From JADJXV01 sp046328995 (GTDB taxonomy: Bacteria > Bacteroidota > Ignavibacteria > Kapaibacteriales > UBA961), in the NCBI GenBank assembly GCA_046328995.1, contig JAXLVN010000002.1, forward strand, positions 930,001 through 994,000: a DNA stretch of 64,000 bases, written 5' to 3'. The position numbers and the translations under genes are program-made. The notes under the pieces were generated by a model, which was given only the letters and a program-made list of their open reading frames with translations, ran no database searches and was not told the DNA's origin. The number at the start of each line of letters is the position of its first letter. The first letter of the stretch is position 1. Below are positions 51,547-59,840 of this stretch, in pieces.

Positions 51547-53172
51547 ATGAAAAACATACTGCTTACCTGCGCGCTCCTTGTGTGCTTCCTTGGTGTGGGG
51601 CATGTGAATGCTCATGATGCCAATTACGCGAAGATCATCCTCCGTCAATGGACAATTCCCACCGAACATTCGCCAATCGAAGGCAGTTTTCTTATGCTCA
51701 AGAATGGGGAAGTATCGATCGAAACATCGGCCCATACGATTGTTCGCTATCCGCTCTCGGCGCTCGCACCTGCCGATCGGGAGTATGTACAATCGCGCTA
51801 CGCTAGCATCGAAGCGCTCAATAATCATCATGCCGTGCCGGTGATAGTGCCTCATACACCTTCATCTCCATTGCTCACGTATGGATTGGGTTTGTCCTTT
51901 ATAGGATTACTCGCATTTGCATGGTATATCTATGGTTACGACGTAAAAAAATTCCGCTATGTGTTGCCGGTTTTGGCGTGCGGTGCAGTGTTCTCGCTCT
52001 ATGGATTTACCACGAAAATTACTCGTCAGATGCAACTAGTAGCCACCAATCCTCTTACCATCGATTCTGCGTTCGTGCCGTTCCGTCCGAACGTGCATAC
52101 GCGTTGGGACAACACCTATTTCTATGTTGAGTCCAAGGGCATACCCGACCATGAAATGATGCGCGGTATCACAGGATGGCAACAGCAATTCCCAATCCCG
52201 CAATGTTATATTGGCACCAATGCCTGGAGTATTCCCCTCAATCCCGAGATCGCCGCTACGCCTGTGCCGGTGAATCCGCAGCATTTCCTCCGCGGTGCGG
52301 TGGCGATTGCCGTCAATGGGGTTGCGATATTTAATCCTTATACCAATACCGGTGTTGATGCCTTAGTCGATGGTCAGTTAGATATTTTCGGCGGACACTG
52401 CGGACGCGCCGATGATTATCATTATCACATTGCGCCGCTCCAATTATACAGTAAAACCGCCGAGACGCTGCCGATTGCGTATGCGCTAGATGGTTTTGCA
52501 GTCTATGGCGCGAAAGAACCCGACGGCAGCGCGATGACAACGCTCGACGCCAATCACGGACACTATGCCCCAAGCGGCGTCTATCACTATCACGGCACGA
52601 CGTCTGCGCCGTATATGATTGGTAGTATGGTCGGCAAAGTGACGGAAGATAATACGATGCAGATTATACCGCAGGCAGCGGCGAAACCCATCCGCCCGGC
52701 AGGTACGCCACTCAAGGGAGCGGTAATCACGGGATGCGTGCCGAATGGTACAAACAACGGCTATACGCTCACCTATACCCTCAGCGGACAGACCTATTCG
52801 GTGGAATACAGTTGGGATGCGTTCGGCAAATATACCTTCAAGTACATCAATCCTTCCGGCACCACAAGTCAAACATATACCGGATTTACGCAATGTACTG
52901 TTCCGCCGAGTGCGGTCATGGAATCGCCAATGGATAACGCGCTCGACGTCTATCCGAATCCCGCCAAAGGGATTCTACGGTTGAAAATGGTCGATGAAAA
53001 TCAATCGCGAATGGTGCGCAGCGTGAGCATGTATTCTCTTCAAGGAGAAATGGTCTTTCATGCCGATAGCTTTGTAAGTGCTATTCCGGTCAGTACGATA
53101 GCGAAGGGTAATTATATCCTTCGCATTCAATTCCCAAGCTATTCACTTACGAAAAAAATAACAGTTCAATAA
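51547..53172 (+). CDS. YHYH-domain protein with SHD1-like N-terminus, two inner helices and T9SS tail
   Basis: A 541-residue protein from the ATG at 51547 (signal ends 'NAHD'). Residues ~30-85 resemble an SHD1-type small beta domain ('VRYPLSALAPADREYVQSR'). Two hydrophobic helices follow (~109-130 and ~136-155). The YHYH domain covers ~180-420: 'GRADDYHYHIAPLQLY', 'YALDGFAVYGAKEP' and 'GVYHYHGTTSAPYMIG'. A T9SS type A domain ends it ('VYPNPAKGIL'). It has more YHYH motifs than the protein at 44480. The two inner helices are hard to reconcile with passage through the T9SS. Presumed metal-related; activity unknown. Confidence 0.8.
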   Translation: MKNILLTCALLVCFLGVGHVNAHDANYAKIILRQWTIPTEHSPIEGSFLMLKNGEVSIETSAHTIVRYPLSALAPADREYVQSRYASIEALNNHHAVPVIVPHTPSSPLLTYGLGLSFIGLLAFAWYIYGYDVKKFRYVLPVLACGAVFSLYGFTTKITRQMQLVATNPLTIDSAFVPFRPNVHTRWDNTYFYVESKGIPDHEMMRGITGWQQQFPIPQCYIGTNAWSIPLNPEIAATPVPVNPQHFLRGAVAIAVNGVAIFNPYTNTGVDALVDGQLDIFGGHCGRADDYHYHIAPLQLYSKTAETLPIAYALDGFAVYGAKEPDGSAMTTLDANHGHYAPSGVYHYHGTTSAPYMIGSMVGKVTEDNTMQIIPQAAAKPIRPAGTPLKGAVITGCVPNGTNNGYTLTYTLSGQTYSVEYSWDAFGKYTFKYINPSGTTSQTYTGFTQCTVPPSAVMESPMDNALDVYPNPAKGILRLKMVDENQSRMVRSVSMYSLQGEMVFHADSFVSAIPVSTIAKGNYILRIQFPSYSLTKKITVQ

Positions 53173-53200
53173 TTTATAGACTTCATTCTTTGGTAGGATT

Positions 53201-54916
53201 ATGCAACTTCAACTATGTCATAAGGGTCTGCTTCGAGGCCACACAATATCTATTCTTAAGCTCGCGCGCCATGTACAATTTGGCGTGATGTTCTGCGCTG
53301 TTTTGCTGCTTGCCGGCACCCTTTCAGCGCAAAATCATACGTTGATTTTGGGACGTCCGACCGACAAATCGGTAACCGCGAGTATAATGTTTGACCAAAA
53401 TGTGGAATTCTACCTTGAATACGGCACGCAAAAGGGTTCGTATGCCAAATCGACAACCACCGTATCCACAAAATCCAATGTTCCCAATGAGATAGATATG
53501 GTGAATTTGTTGCCGGCGACGCGGTATTATTACCGGCTTCGCAGCAAAACAACCGGTAGCAGCAGCTTCGCAAGCAGTGAAGACTATACGTTTATGACGC
53601 AGCGCGCGCCGGGGGAGACGTATCGTTTTATCGTTGAGGCGGACGAACATCTCTACGACAAAAAAGGTGTGCGCAGTATGTACAAAATTACCCTTGACAA
53701 TCAGGCAAAAGACACGGCCGACTTCATGCTCTCGCTCGGTGATATTTTTGGCGATGACCACACGCCGGAGACGACGACAAGTGCCGACATGGACGCCCTC
53801 CATAAGGATTATCTTCAATACCTAGGCGCTGTGTGCCACTCGATGCCATTTTATGTGTGTCTTGGTAATCATGAAGGGGAAACCGGCTATTATTTAAAGC
53901 AAAATCCTCCGAATAATATCGCAGTGTATGGCACTCAATGGCGGAAATATTATTATCCGAATCCTATGCCGAATGCATTCTATTCGGGGAATACTACTGA
54001 AGAAGCGTATGGAATCGGACTGCCGGAGAATTATTATGCCTGGACCTGGGGCGATGCACTCTTTGTTGTGCTCGATGTGTATCGTGACTGTGATGTGAAT
54101 GATAAGCCGCAGAACTGGGATTGGACTCTCGGCAAAACCCAATACGACTGGCTCAAACGTTCGCTCGAGACCAGCAACGCAAAGTACAAATTTGTCTTTG
54201 CCCATCACAATCGCGGACAGGGACGCGGCGGTGCGAAAGTTGCAAAGGGTTGCGAGTGGGGCGGTTATGAGATTAATAAAAATACCTATGAATTCGATAA
54301 ATACCGTCCGGGATGGGGACTTCCGATTCACCAACTGATGGTGAATAATGGTGTTACGGTCTTTTTTCAGGGACATGACCACCTCTACGCCAAAGAAGTT
54401 CTCGATGGTGTCGTGTATCAGGAAGTGCCGATGCCGAGTGACTCCACCTACCAAATCGGCATGCTCGCCAATGCGGATGCTTATACCGATATCACACGCG
54501 ATGGCACCGGTCATCTCCGCGTTACCGTCGCACCAAGCGGAGTGACGGTGGATTTTGTGCGGGCATATTTACCGAAAGACACGCTCGACGGAACGCATCA
54601 CAACCGGGAAATTGGGTACAGTTATACCGCTCAGGCACGGTCGTCCGAGGTGGAGACAGCAGTTATTACCCGGGATGCACCGCTCACTATTCTGCAGCAT
54701 GGAGAGATAATTGACTTCAGAACTACCACATCGACACTTGCTCGCAGACGCGTCGAAGTGATTGATATGCTTGGTCATACAGTGGCTACTACGTCTATTG
54801 AAGAGGGGAATGCGGGCTGTAGTATCGATGCCCGCGCGCTGCCATCGGGTGTGTATGCCGTTCGACTACTACAAGCGCAGGATTCCTTCACCACTAAAAT
54901 GCTGATTGCGAGGTAA
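53201..54916 (+). CDS. Secreted purple-acid-phosphatase-like metallophosphoesterase (first of tandem pair)
   Basis: A 571-residue exported protein. An N-terminal FN3-like domain (~45-135, 'LPATRYYYRLRSKT') precedes a calcineurin-type phosphoesterase domain with 'VEADEHLY', 'LGDIFGDD', 'CLGNHEGE', 'FAHHN' and 'GHDHLY', giving a full two-metal site (the first block is D-x-H). The tail resembles a T9SS domain ('LPSGVYAVRLLQ') but lacks the YPNP start. The substrate is unknown; phosphate esters or phosphonucleotides outside the cell are likely. The next gene is a paralogue that begins 3 bp after its stop. Confidence 0.88.
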   Translation: MQLQLCHKGLLRGHTISILKLARHVQFGVMFCAVLLLAGTLSAQNHTLILGRPTDKSVTASIMFDQNVEFYLEYGTQKGSYAKSTTTVSTKSNVPNEIDMVNLLPATRYYYRLRSKTTGSSSFASSEDYTFMTQRAPGETYRFIVEADEHLYDKKGVRSMYKITLDNQAKDTADFMLSLGDIFGDDHTPETTTSADMDALHKDYLQYLGAVCHSMPFYVCLGNHEGETGYYLKQNPPNNIAVYGTQWRKYYYPNPMPNAFYSGNTTEEAYGIGLPENYYAWTWGDALFVVLDVYRDCDVNDKPQNWDWTLGKTQYDWLKRSLETSNAKYKFVFAHHNRGQGRGGAKVAKGCEWGGYEINKNTYEFDKYRPGWGLPIHQLMVNNGVTVFFQGHDHLYAKEVLDGVVYQEVPMPSDSTYQIGMLANADAYTDITRDGTGHLRVTVAPSGVTVDFVRAYLPKDTLDGTHHNREIGYSYTAQARSSEVETAVITRDAPLTILQHGEIIDFRTTTSTLARRRVEVIDMLGHTVATTSIEEGNAGCSIDARALPSGVYAVRLLQAQDSFTTKMLIAR

Positions 54917-54919
54917 CCT

Positions 54920-56635
54920 ATGAATAAATTAATTCTTACACTTCTATCGTTCGTACTCTCGGCCGGCATTCTCGATGCACAGACGGTGACGCATGGCGAG
55001 ATTCTCGGGCGTCCGACGGACAAAAGTATCACCGTGCAGGCATTTTTTAATGCTGCGGTGGAGGTATCGGTGCAGTATGGCACGGCGAGCGGTGTGTATT
55101 CAGGTCAGACATCGTGGCAAACGGTTGCGGCACTTGCGCCGGCGACGGTGGTGGTGAGCGGGCTCGAACCCAACACGCGGTATTTTTATCGGATGGTGTA
55201 TCGCGCGGCGGGGGCGAAGGATTCGGTGGTCCGGGCTGAACATACCTTCATGACGCAGCGCGCGCCGGGGAGTACGTTTTCCTTCGTCGTGCAGGCAGAC
55301 CCGCATGTCGATGAACAGTCCGACACGGCATTATATCGCCGGTGTCTGCTCAATCAATTAAACGATAAGCCTGATTTTATGATTGACTTGGGAGATATTC
55401 TTATGTCCGATAAACTCAAGAATGCATCAGGAAAATTAACGCATGACACGATCACCTACCGCGCGCATCTTCTGCGGTCATTTTATGAAACGTCCTGCCA
55501 TTCGGTGCCGCTGTTTATTGCTCTGGGGAATCATGAAGGCGAGTCGGGGTGGAATTTGAATAATACGACTGAAAACGTTGCGATATGGAATACGCTCGAC
55601 CGCAAAAAGTACTTCACCAATCCCGCACCGGATGGCTTTTATACCGGCGATGAAACGAATCATCAATTCGTCGGGCTGCGGGAGAATTACTATAGCTGGC
55701 AATGGGGCGACGCGCTGTTTATCGTGCTTGATCCGTATTGGTACACGAAGCCCAAGCCCGATTCACTCAACGGTTGGCGCTGGACACTCGGCAAGGCGCA
55801 GTACGATTGGCTTAAAGCGACACTCGAAAAAAGCACGGCGAAGTTCAAATTTGTGTTTGCCCATCAGCTCATCGGCGGCGATCCCGACGGTCGCGGAGGT
55901 GTTGAATTTGCTGATAGATACGAATGGGGCGGGAATAATCTCAATGGTACGCGCGGCTTTGAAACCAATCGGAGCGGATGGTACAAGCCGATTAAAGATT
56001 TGCTGACCGAACATCGCGTTACTATTTTCTTTCACGGTCATGATCATTTCTTCGGGAAGCAGGAAAAAGACTGTTTGATTTACCAGGAAACGCCGCAGCC
56101 GAGCCATCCTAATTTTCAAAATGCAGGACAGGCCGATGATTACGGGTATTTCGCCGGACAAATACTGCCGAACTCCGGGCATATCCGCGTGACGGTGAGT
56201 CCGGACGGCACCAAAGTGGATTATGTCCGCGCCTATGTACCGAAAAACGAAACCGGAACGCGGAAAAATGGCGATGTATCGGCGACGTATTTCATTGGTG
56301 CAAAGAACTGTTATGACACACTCTCGACCGGCGTGCCCGTACTCTGGAACAGCGCCTACTCCGACGAACTCGTCTATCCGAATCCCTTTACCAAAGCCAC
56401 GAAAATTGAATTTACGATGGCGCAAGAAGAACGAATGACACTCTCGATACTCGATCAGCGTGGCACGATTGTGCGGAGTCTGCTTAGTGGCAGCATTGTC
56501 GCAGAGGGTCGCTATACGATCATCTGGGACGGCACCGACGCGCTCGGTCAGGCGCTCCCGAGCGGTATGTATTGGTATGCATTACAAGGAGAAAAAAGTG
56601 GTGAAAAGGTTGGAAAAATTATGCTCGAGAAATAG
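54920..56635 (+). CDS. Secreted purple-acid-phosphatase-like metallophosphoesterase (second of tandem pair)
   Basis: A 571-residue paralogue of the preceding protein, from a tandem duplication. Signal peptide ends 'GILDAQ'. It has an FN3-like domain and then the phosphoesterase blocks 'VQADPHVD', 'IDLGDILMSD', 'ALGNHEGE', 'FAHQL' and 'GHDHFF'. It shares 'FMTQRAPG' and 'LGKAQYDWLK' with its neighbour. The C-terminus is a full T9SS domain of the FlgD-Ig type ('VYPNPFTKATK', 'ALPSGMYWYAL'). It follows its neighbour by 3 bp, so it is co-transcribed. Substrate not predictable. Confidence 0.88.
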   Translation: MNKLILTLLSFVLSAGILDAQTVTHGEILGRPTDKSITVQAFFNAAVEVSVQYGTASGVYSGQTSWQTVAALAPATVVVSGLEPNTRYFYRMVYRAAGAKDSVVRAEHTFMTQRAPGSTFSFVVQADPHVDEQSDTALYRRCLLNQLNDKPDFMIDLGDILMSDKLKNASGKLTHDTITYRAHLLRSFYETSCHSVPLFIALGNHEGESGWNLNNTTENVAIWNTLDRKKYFTNPAPDGFYTGDETNHQFVGLRENYYSWQWGDALFIVLDPYWYTKPKPDSLNGWRWTLGKAQYDWLKATLEKSTAKFKFVFAHQLIGGDPDGRGGVEFADRYEWGGNNLNGTRGFETNRSGWYKPIKDLLTEHRVTIFFHGHDHFFGKQEKDCLIYQETPQPSHPNFQNAGQADDYGYFAGQILPNSGHIRVTVSPDGTKVDYVRAYVPKNETGTRKNGDVSATYFIGAKNCYDTLSTGVPVLWNSAYSDELVYPNPFTKATKIEFTMAQEERMTLSILDQRGTIVRSLLSGSIVAEGRYTIIWDGTDALGQALPSGMYWYALQGEKSGEKVGKIMLEK

Positions 56636-56715
56636 ATCAATGTTCTGATACAATCATTGAATATTCCTCAGCAGTAGTAGTAGTAGTCAGTTTAACTATT
56701 TGAGGAGTTCAAATC

Positions 56716-58248
56716 ATGAAAAAGTACGCCCAACACTTTGTGCGCTGCGCTCTACTTTGTGCAGTGCTGGTGATGAATTCACCGATTGTCCGATGCCAGA
56801 TATTCGATATGAAGCAGACCCTGTCGGACGGAGCGCAGCGAGGCACTATTGCCTTTGACGGTTTGGCATTCTTGACGGGGAATTTCTGCGCCTGTTCATT
56901 CCTGCCGCCGGGGAAAGTTGCCGATTATTTCGGGTTTCAGTATGTTCGTGATAATGATATTACAGGAATGGGACATACGACGGATTTTTTGACGGTCATT
57001 GCCAATAATCTTCTCTCTGTGCTCGACAGCAATCAAAAGGAGCAGATTATCGCCCTGGCTACGGCCGAAGTGGCGGAAGTGAACCAATATGCGTATGATC
57101 GATTTCCGATGATAGACGCGTTTGTTCGGTTGCGCGATAAGAAATATCCGGCCGGCAGCCCGAGATTGGACCTGGCGATGCTCCAATCGTATTCGGCAAA
57201 ACTATATCGTTTGGATGGTGAGATAAGTATCGAACGAGCAAAGCATTATGGAAAAATAATTCGGTCACTGACTTTATCTCAAAAAAACTATCTCGACAGT
57301 GTTTTCAAGCTTGGCATGAAGTATATGCCCGTACTTCCCGAGCAGATCGATAAACGTCCGCTGAATAATAATCAATTTGTCGGGGTAATGTCGATTGCCG
57401 GCGATATCTTTACCTGGTATGTCGGTACCCTTGAGACCGATGTGTATTTCTGTCCTGAACGTCAAGGTAATTACTTCGGGGGATTTTATATTAAAGATGC
57501 TCCGGCTATGGGCAATCACGGCTATTCGATAGATACAAGTCTGACGCAGCACGGCGGTGAAATGTTCCTGGCGGCACTCACTCCAAATCAGGCATCTCTC
57601 ATTACGGAAATTGTTAGTAAACAAAAGCTTGCACTCATCACTCTTGTCGAAAAACGCACAAATATTGCCAAGCTCTTACGCGGCTATTTCACATCTGATA
57701 CAATTGATACAAGCGCCGTTCTCCGGCTGTCGGAAGAGTATGGTGCCCTTGATGCAGAGATTTCCTATTATTATGCTACGAATTTCTCGAATGTTGGCTG
57801 GTCCTTGACACAAGCACAAATCGATACATTACACAAACTCAGAAACCTCGACAATTATCCCTGTGTCGGCAGTTATGTTTATTCGGATTCCATCGGTATG
57901 CCGTCGGTCGGAAATACCGATGCATTCTTCCTGAGTTCGACCGGTACGCAAGAGCAAGATGCTGAAAATACAACCGTTACAATCTATCCAAATCCGACGG
58001 GTTCGGAAAGTATCATTGAATTTTCTGTACAAGAAAAAGAGCATATCACGCTCACTATTTTCAATGAAAACGGCAGTGTCGTCAGTCGGCTCATTGATGG
58101 CACGACCACTGCACCGGCCGGAAGATATCATGTCGTCTGGCCCGGCACCGACACTACGGGACGCACGCTCCCGAGTGGTATGTATTGGTATATGCTCAAA
58201 GGCGAAAAAAGCGGCGAAAAAAGCGGCGAAATCGTGCTTGTGCGTTGA
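56716..58248 (+). CDS. Large internally duplicated LTxxQ-motif protein with T9SS tail
   Basis: A 510-residue exported protein (signal ends 'IVRCQ'). The main part consists of two related halves, about 45-200 and 220-380. Each opens with a cysteine-proline segment, a 'YFG(F/G)' and an 'MG(H/N)H' motif ('CACSFLPPGKVADYFGFQY' with 'TGMGHTTDF'; 'CPERQGNYFGGFYIKD' with 'PAMGNHGYS'), and carries two Spy/CpxP-type motifs: LDSNQ (103), LTLSQ (185), LTPNQ (288) and LTQAQ (364). The end is a T9SS domain ('IYPNPTGSES', 'LPSGMYWYML'). C, H and M residues at matching places suggest a metal site. I recognise no named function. It follows the phosphatases by 80 bp, with a (tag)5 run between. Confidence 0.8.
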   Translation: MKKYAQHFVRCALLCAVLVMNSPIVRCQIFDMKQTLSDGAQRGTIAFDGLAFLTGNFCACSFLPPGKVADYFGFQYVRDNDITGMGHTTDFLTVIANNLLSVLDSNQKEQIIALATAEVAEVNQYAYDRFPMIDAFVRLRDKKYPAGSPRLDLAMLQSYSAKLYRLDGEISIERAKHYGKIIRSLTLSQKNYLDSVFKLGMKYMPVLPEQIDKRPLNNNQFVGVMSIAGDIFTWYVGTLETDVYFCPERQGNYFGGFYIKDAPAMGNHGYSIDTSLTQHGGEMFLAALTPNQASLITEIVSKQKLALITLVEKRTNIAKLLRGYFTSDTIDTSAVLRLSEEYGALDAEISYYYATNFSNVGWSLTQAQIDTLHKLRNLDNYPCVGSYVYSDSIGMPSVGNTDAFFLSSTGTQEQDAENTTVTIYPNPTGSESIIEFSVQEKEHITLTIFNENGSVVSRLIDGTTTAPAGRYHVVWPGTDTTGRTLPSGMYWYMLKGEKSGEKSGEIVLVR

Positions 58249-58371
58249 GTGAGGGGGATTTATAATCCCAATATGCGTGAAGGGAATTTGTGCAATGTTC
58301 GCAGAGGATGTGGTATTTTACTCTGCGAACATTGCGCTTGTACAACAATCAATCCACAATATCCATTACCC

Positions 58372-59601
58372 ATGAACATACGCTCTACTCTCTCTATCTG
58401 CTTCATACTCCTCCTCTTACCACTCTCGCTTCGCGCGCAGTACACGGGTACTGCATCCGTCACGCAGGGCAGGGCGACGACGACGATTACCAATCTTTAC
58501 ACCTGTGCCGGCGGGAGAATTGCCGGCGTCGGAATGATTACCGCAACCGACAAAACCGTGTGGACGATGCCTGCGGTTGTCAGTTATTCGATTACGACAT
58601 TTCCGTTTGCTTCTGACCTTAATAATCCTTGTAATGGCGCAAATTATTCTACTGCTGCACAAGCGCTCGCCAAACTCAATGGTTCGGATATTGTGACTAT
58701 TGACCCAAGCGGCGAAGTAATTACGGCGTATGTTTTTGCGGATAATTACTTTGAAATGTACATCAATGGCGTGGCAGTCGGCAAGGATAATGTGCCGTTT
58801 ACGCAATTCAATTCGAATATCGTGCGCTTTCGGGTGAAGCGGCCATTCACGATTGCCATGAAACTCGTCGATTGGGAAGAAAATCTTGGTCTTGGGTCGG
58901 AAAGTAATGGCGGCTTCGCCTATCATCCTGGCGATGGCGGTATGGTCGCAGTGTTTACGGATGCAACGGGTGAAATTGTGGCAATTACCGATAAAACCTG
59001 GAAAGCGCAAACCTTTTATACTTCTCCGATTACGGATTTGTCGTGTCCAACAGAACAAGGCGCTCTTCGCCTTTCGGACAAGTGCAGCACGCAGAATTCA
59101 CAAGACGGTTCGAAGTATTACGCGCTCCATTGGGTAGTGCCCGAGGGCTGGATGAATCCCGGCTTTCAGGATGCCGATTGGCCGTCTGCGAGTACGTATT
59201 CCAACGAATCAATTGGGGTGAATAATAAGCCGGCTTATACCAATTTCACGTCAATTTTCGATGATCCGAAGAAGGATGCGCAGTTTATCTGGAGTTCGAA
59301 TGTGATCTTGGATAATGAAGTCATTGTTCGTTATACCGTGCCATCAGCAAGCGAAGTAGAAGAGAACACCCCTTCCACAAACGACACCTATCTTTATCCC
59401 AATCCCGCGACCAATCAATGCCACATCTCCGGCAGAAGGGGAGCGCGGCTTCTGCGTATTGTGGATGTACTCGGCACGGTGGTCTATTCTACGGCTGAAG
59501 TGCAGGATGTGATGACAGTGGAAGGACTTCCGGCGGGAGTTTATAGCGTTGTGCTGGACTTTTCGGACTACGCGGTGGTGAGGAAATTGATTGTTCGATG
59601 A
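58372..59601 (+). CDS. Secreted protein of unknown function with T9SS tail
   Basis: A 409-residue protein; I chose the ATG at 58372 because it starts a clean signal peptide ('ICFILLLLPLSLRAQ'), although the frame is open from 58249. The mature part looks all-beta: 'VTIDPSGEVITAYVFADNYF', 'YINGVAVGKDNVPFTQFNSN' and 'KLVDWEENLGLGSES', followed by a tract with paired cysteines ('LSCPTEQGALRLSDKC'). It may be a jelly-roll or PA14-like carbohydrate-binding domain. The end is a T9SS domain ('LYPNPATNQ', 'GLPAGVYSVVLDF'). Co-directional with the LTxxQ gene 123 bp upstream. Confidence 0.7.
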   Translation: MNIRSTLSICFILLLLPLSLRAQYTGTASVTQGRATTTITNLYTCAGGRIAGVGMITATDKTVWTMPAVVSYSITTFPFASDLNNPCNGANYSTAAQALAKLNGSDIVTIDPSGEVITAYVFADNYFEMYINGVAVGKDNVPFTQFNSNIVRFRVKRPFTIAMKLVDWEENLGLGSESNGGFAYHPGDGGMVAVFTDATGEIVAITDKTWKAQTFYTSPITDLSCPTEQGALRLSDKCSTQNSQDGSKYYALHWVVPEGWMNPGFQDADWPSASTYSNESIGVNNKPAYTNFTSIFDDPKKDAQFIWSSNVILDNEVIVRYTVPSASEVEENTPSTNDTYLYPNPATNQCHISGRRGARLLRIVDVLGTVVYSTAEVQDVMTVEGLPAGVYSVVLDFSDYAVVRKLIVR

Positions 59602-59661
59602 TACTTGGAAATATAGCTGTGTATTTGACAGAAGAAGATAGAGTACCACATCCGACCGCTT

Positions 59662-59759
59662 AACCCACCCCTAAATCCCCTCCCGAGAGGGGACTTTTGT
59701 TGGTAAGTGGTTAATTTTCTATATCTTTCCCTCTCTTGGGAGAGGGAAGGGTGTGGGTT
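59662..59759. repeat. 98-bp intergenic repeat, copy B
   Basis: Matches copy A at 44282-44379 over its whole length with few changes; again just upstream of a T9SS protein gene. Confidence 0.8.
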
Positions 59760-59840
59760 CTTTTGACGGCATGGTAACGCAGTGTGATTGTAGACTCAGA
59801 ATAACATACTTTTTAATCAATTTTGGTAAAAGAATCCCTC

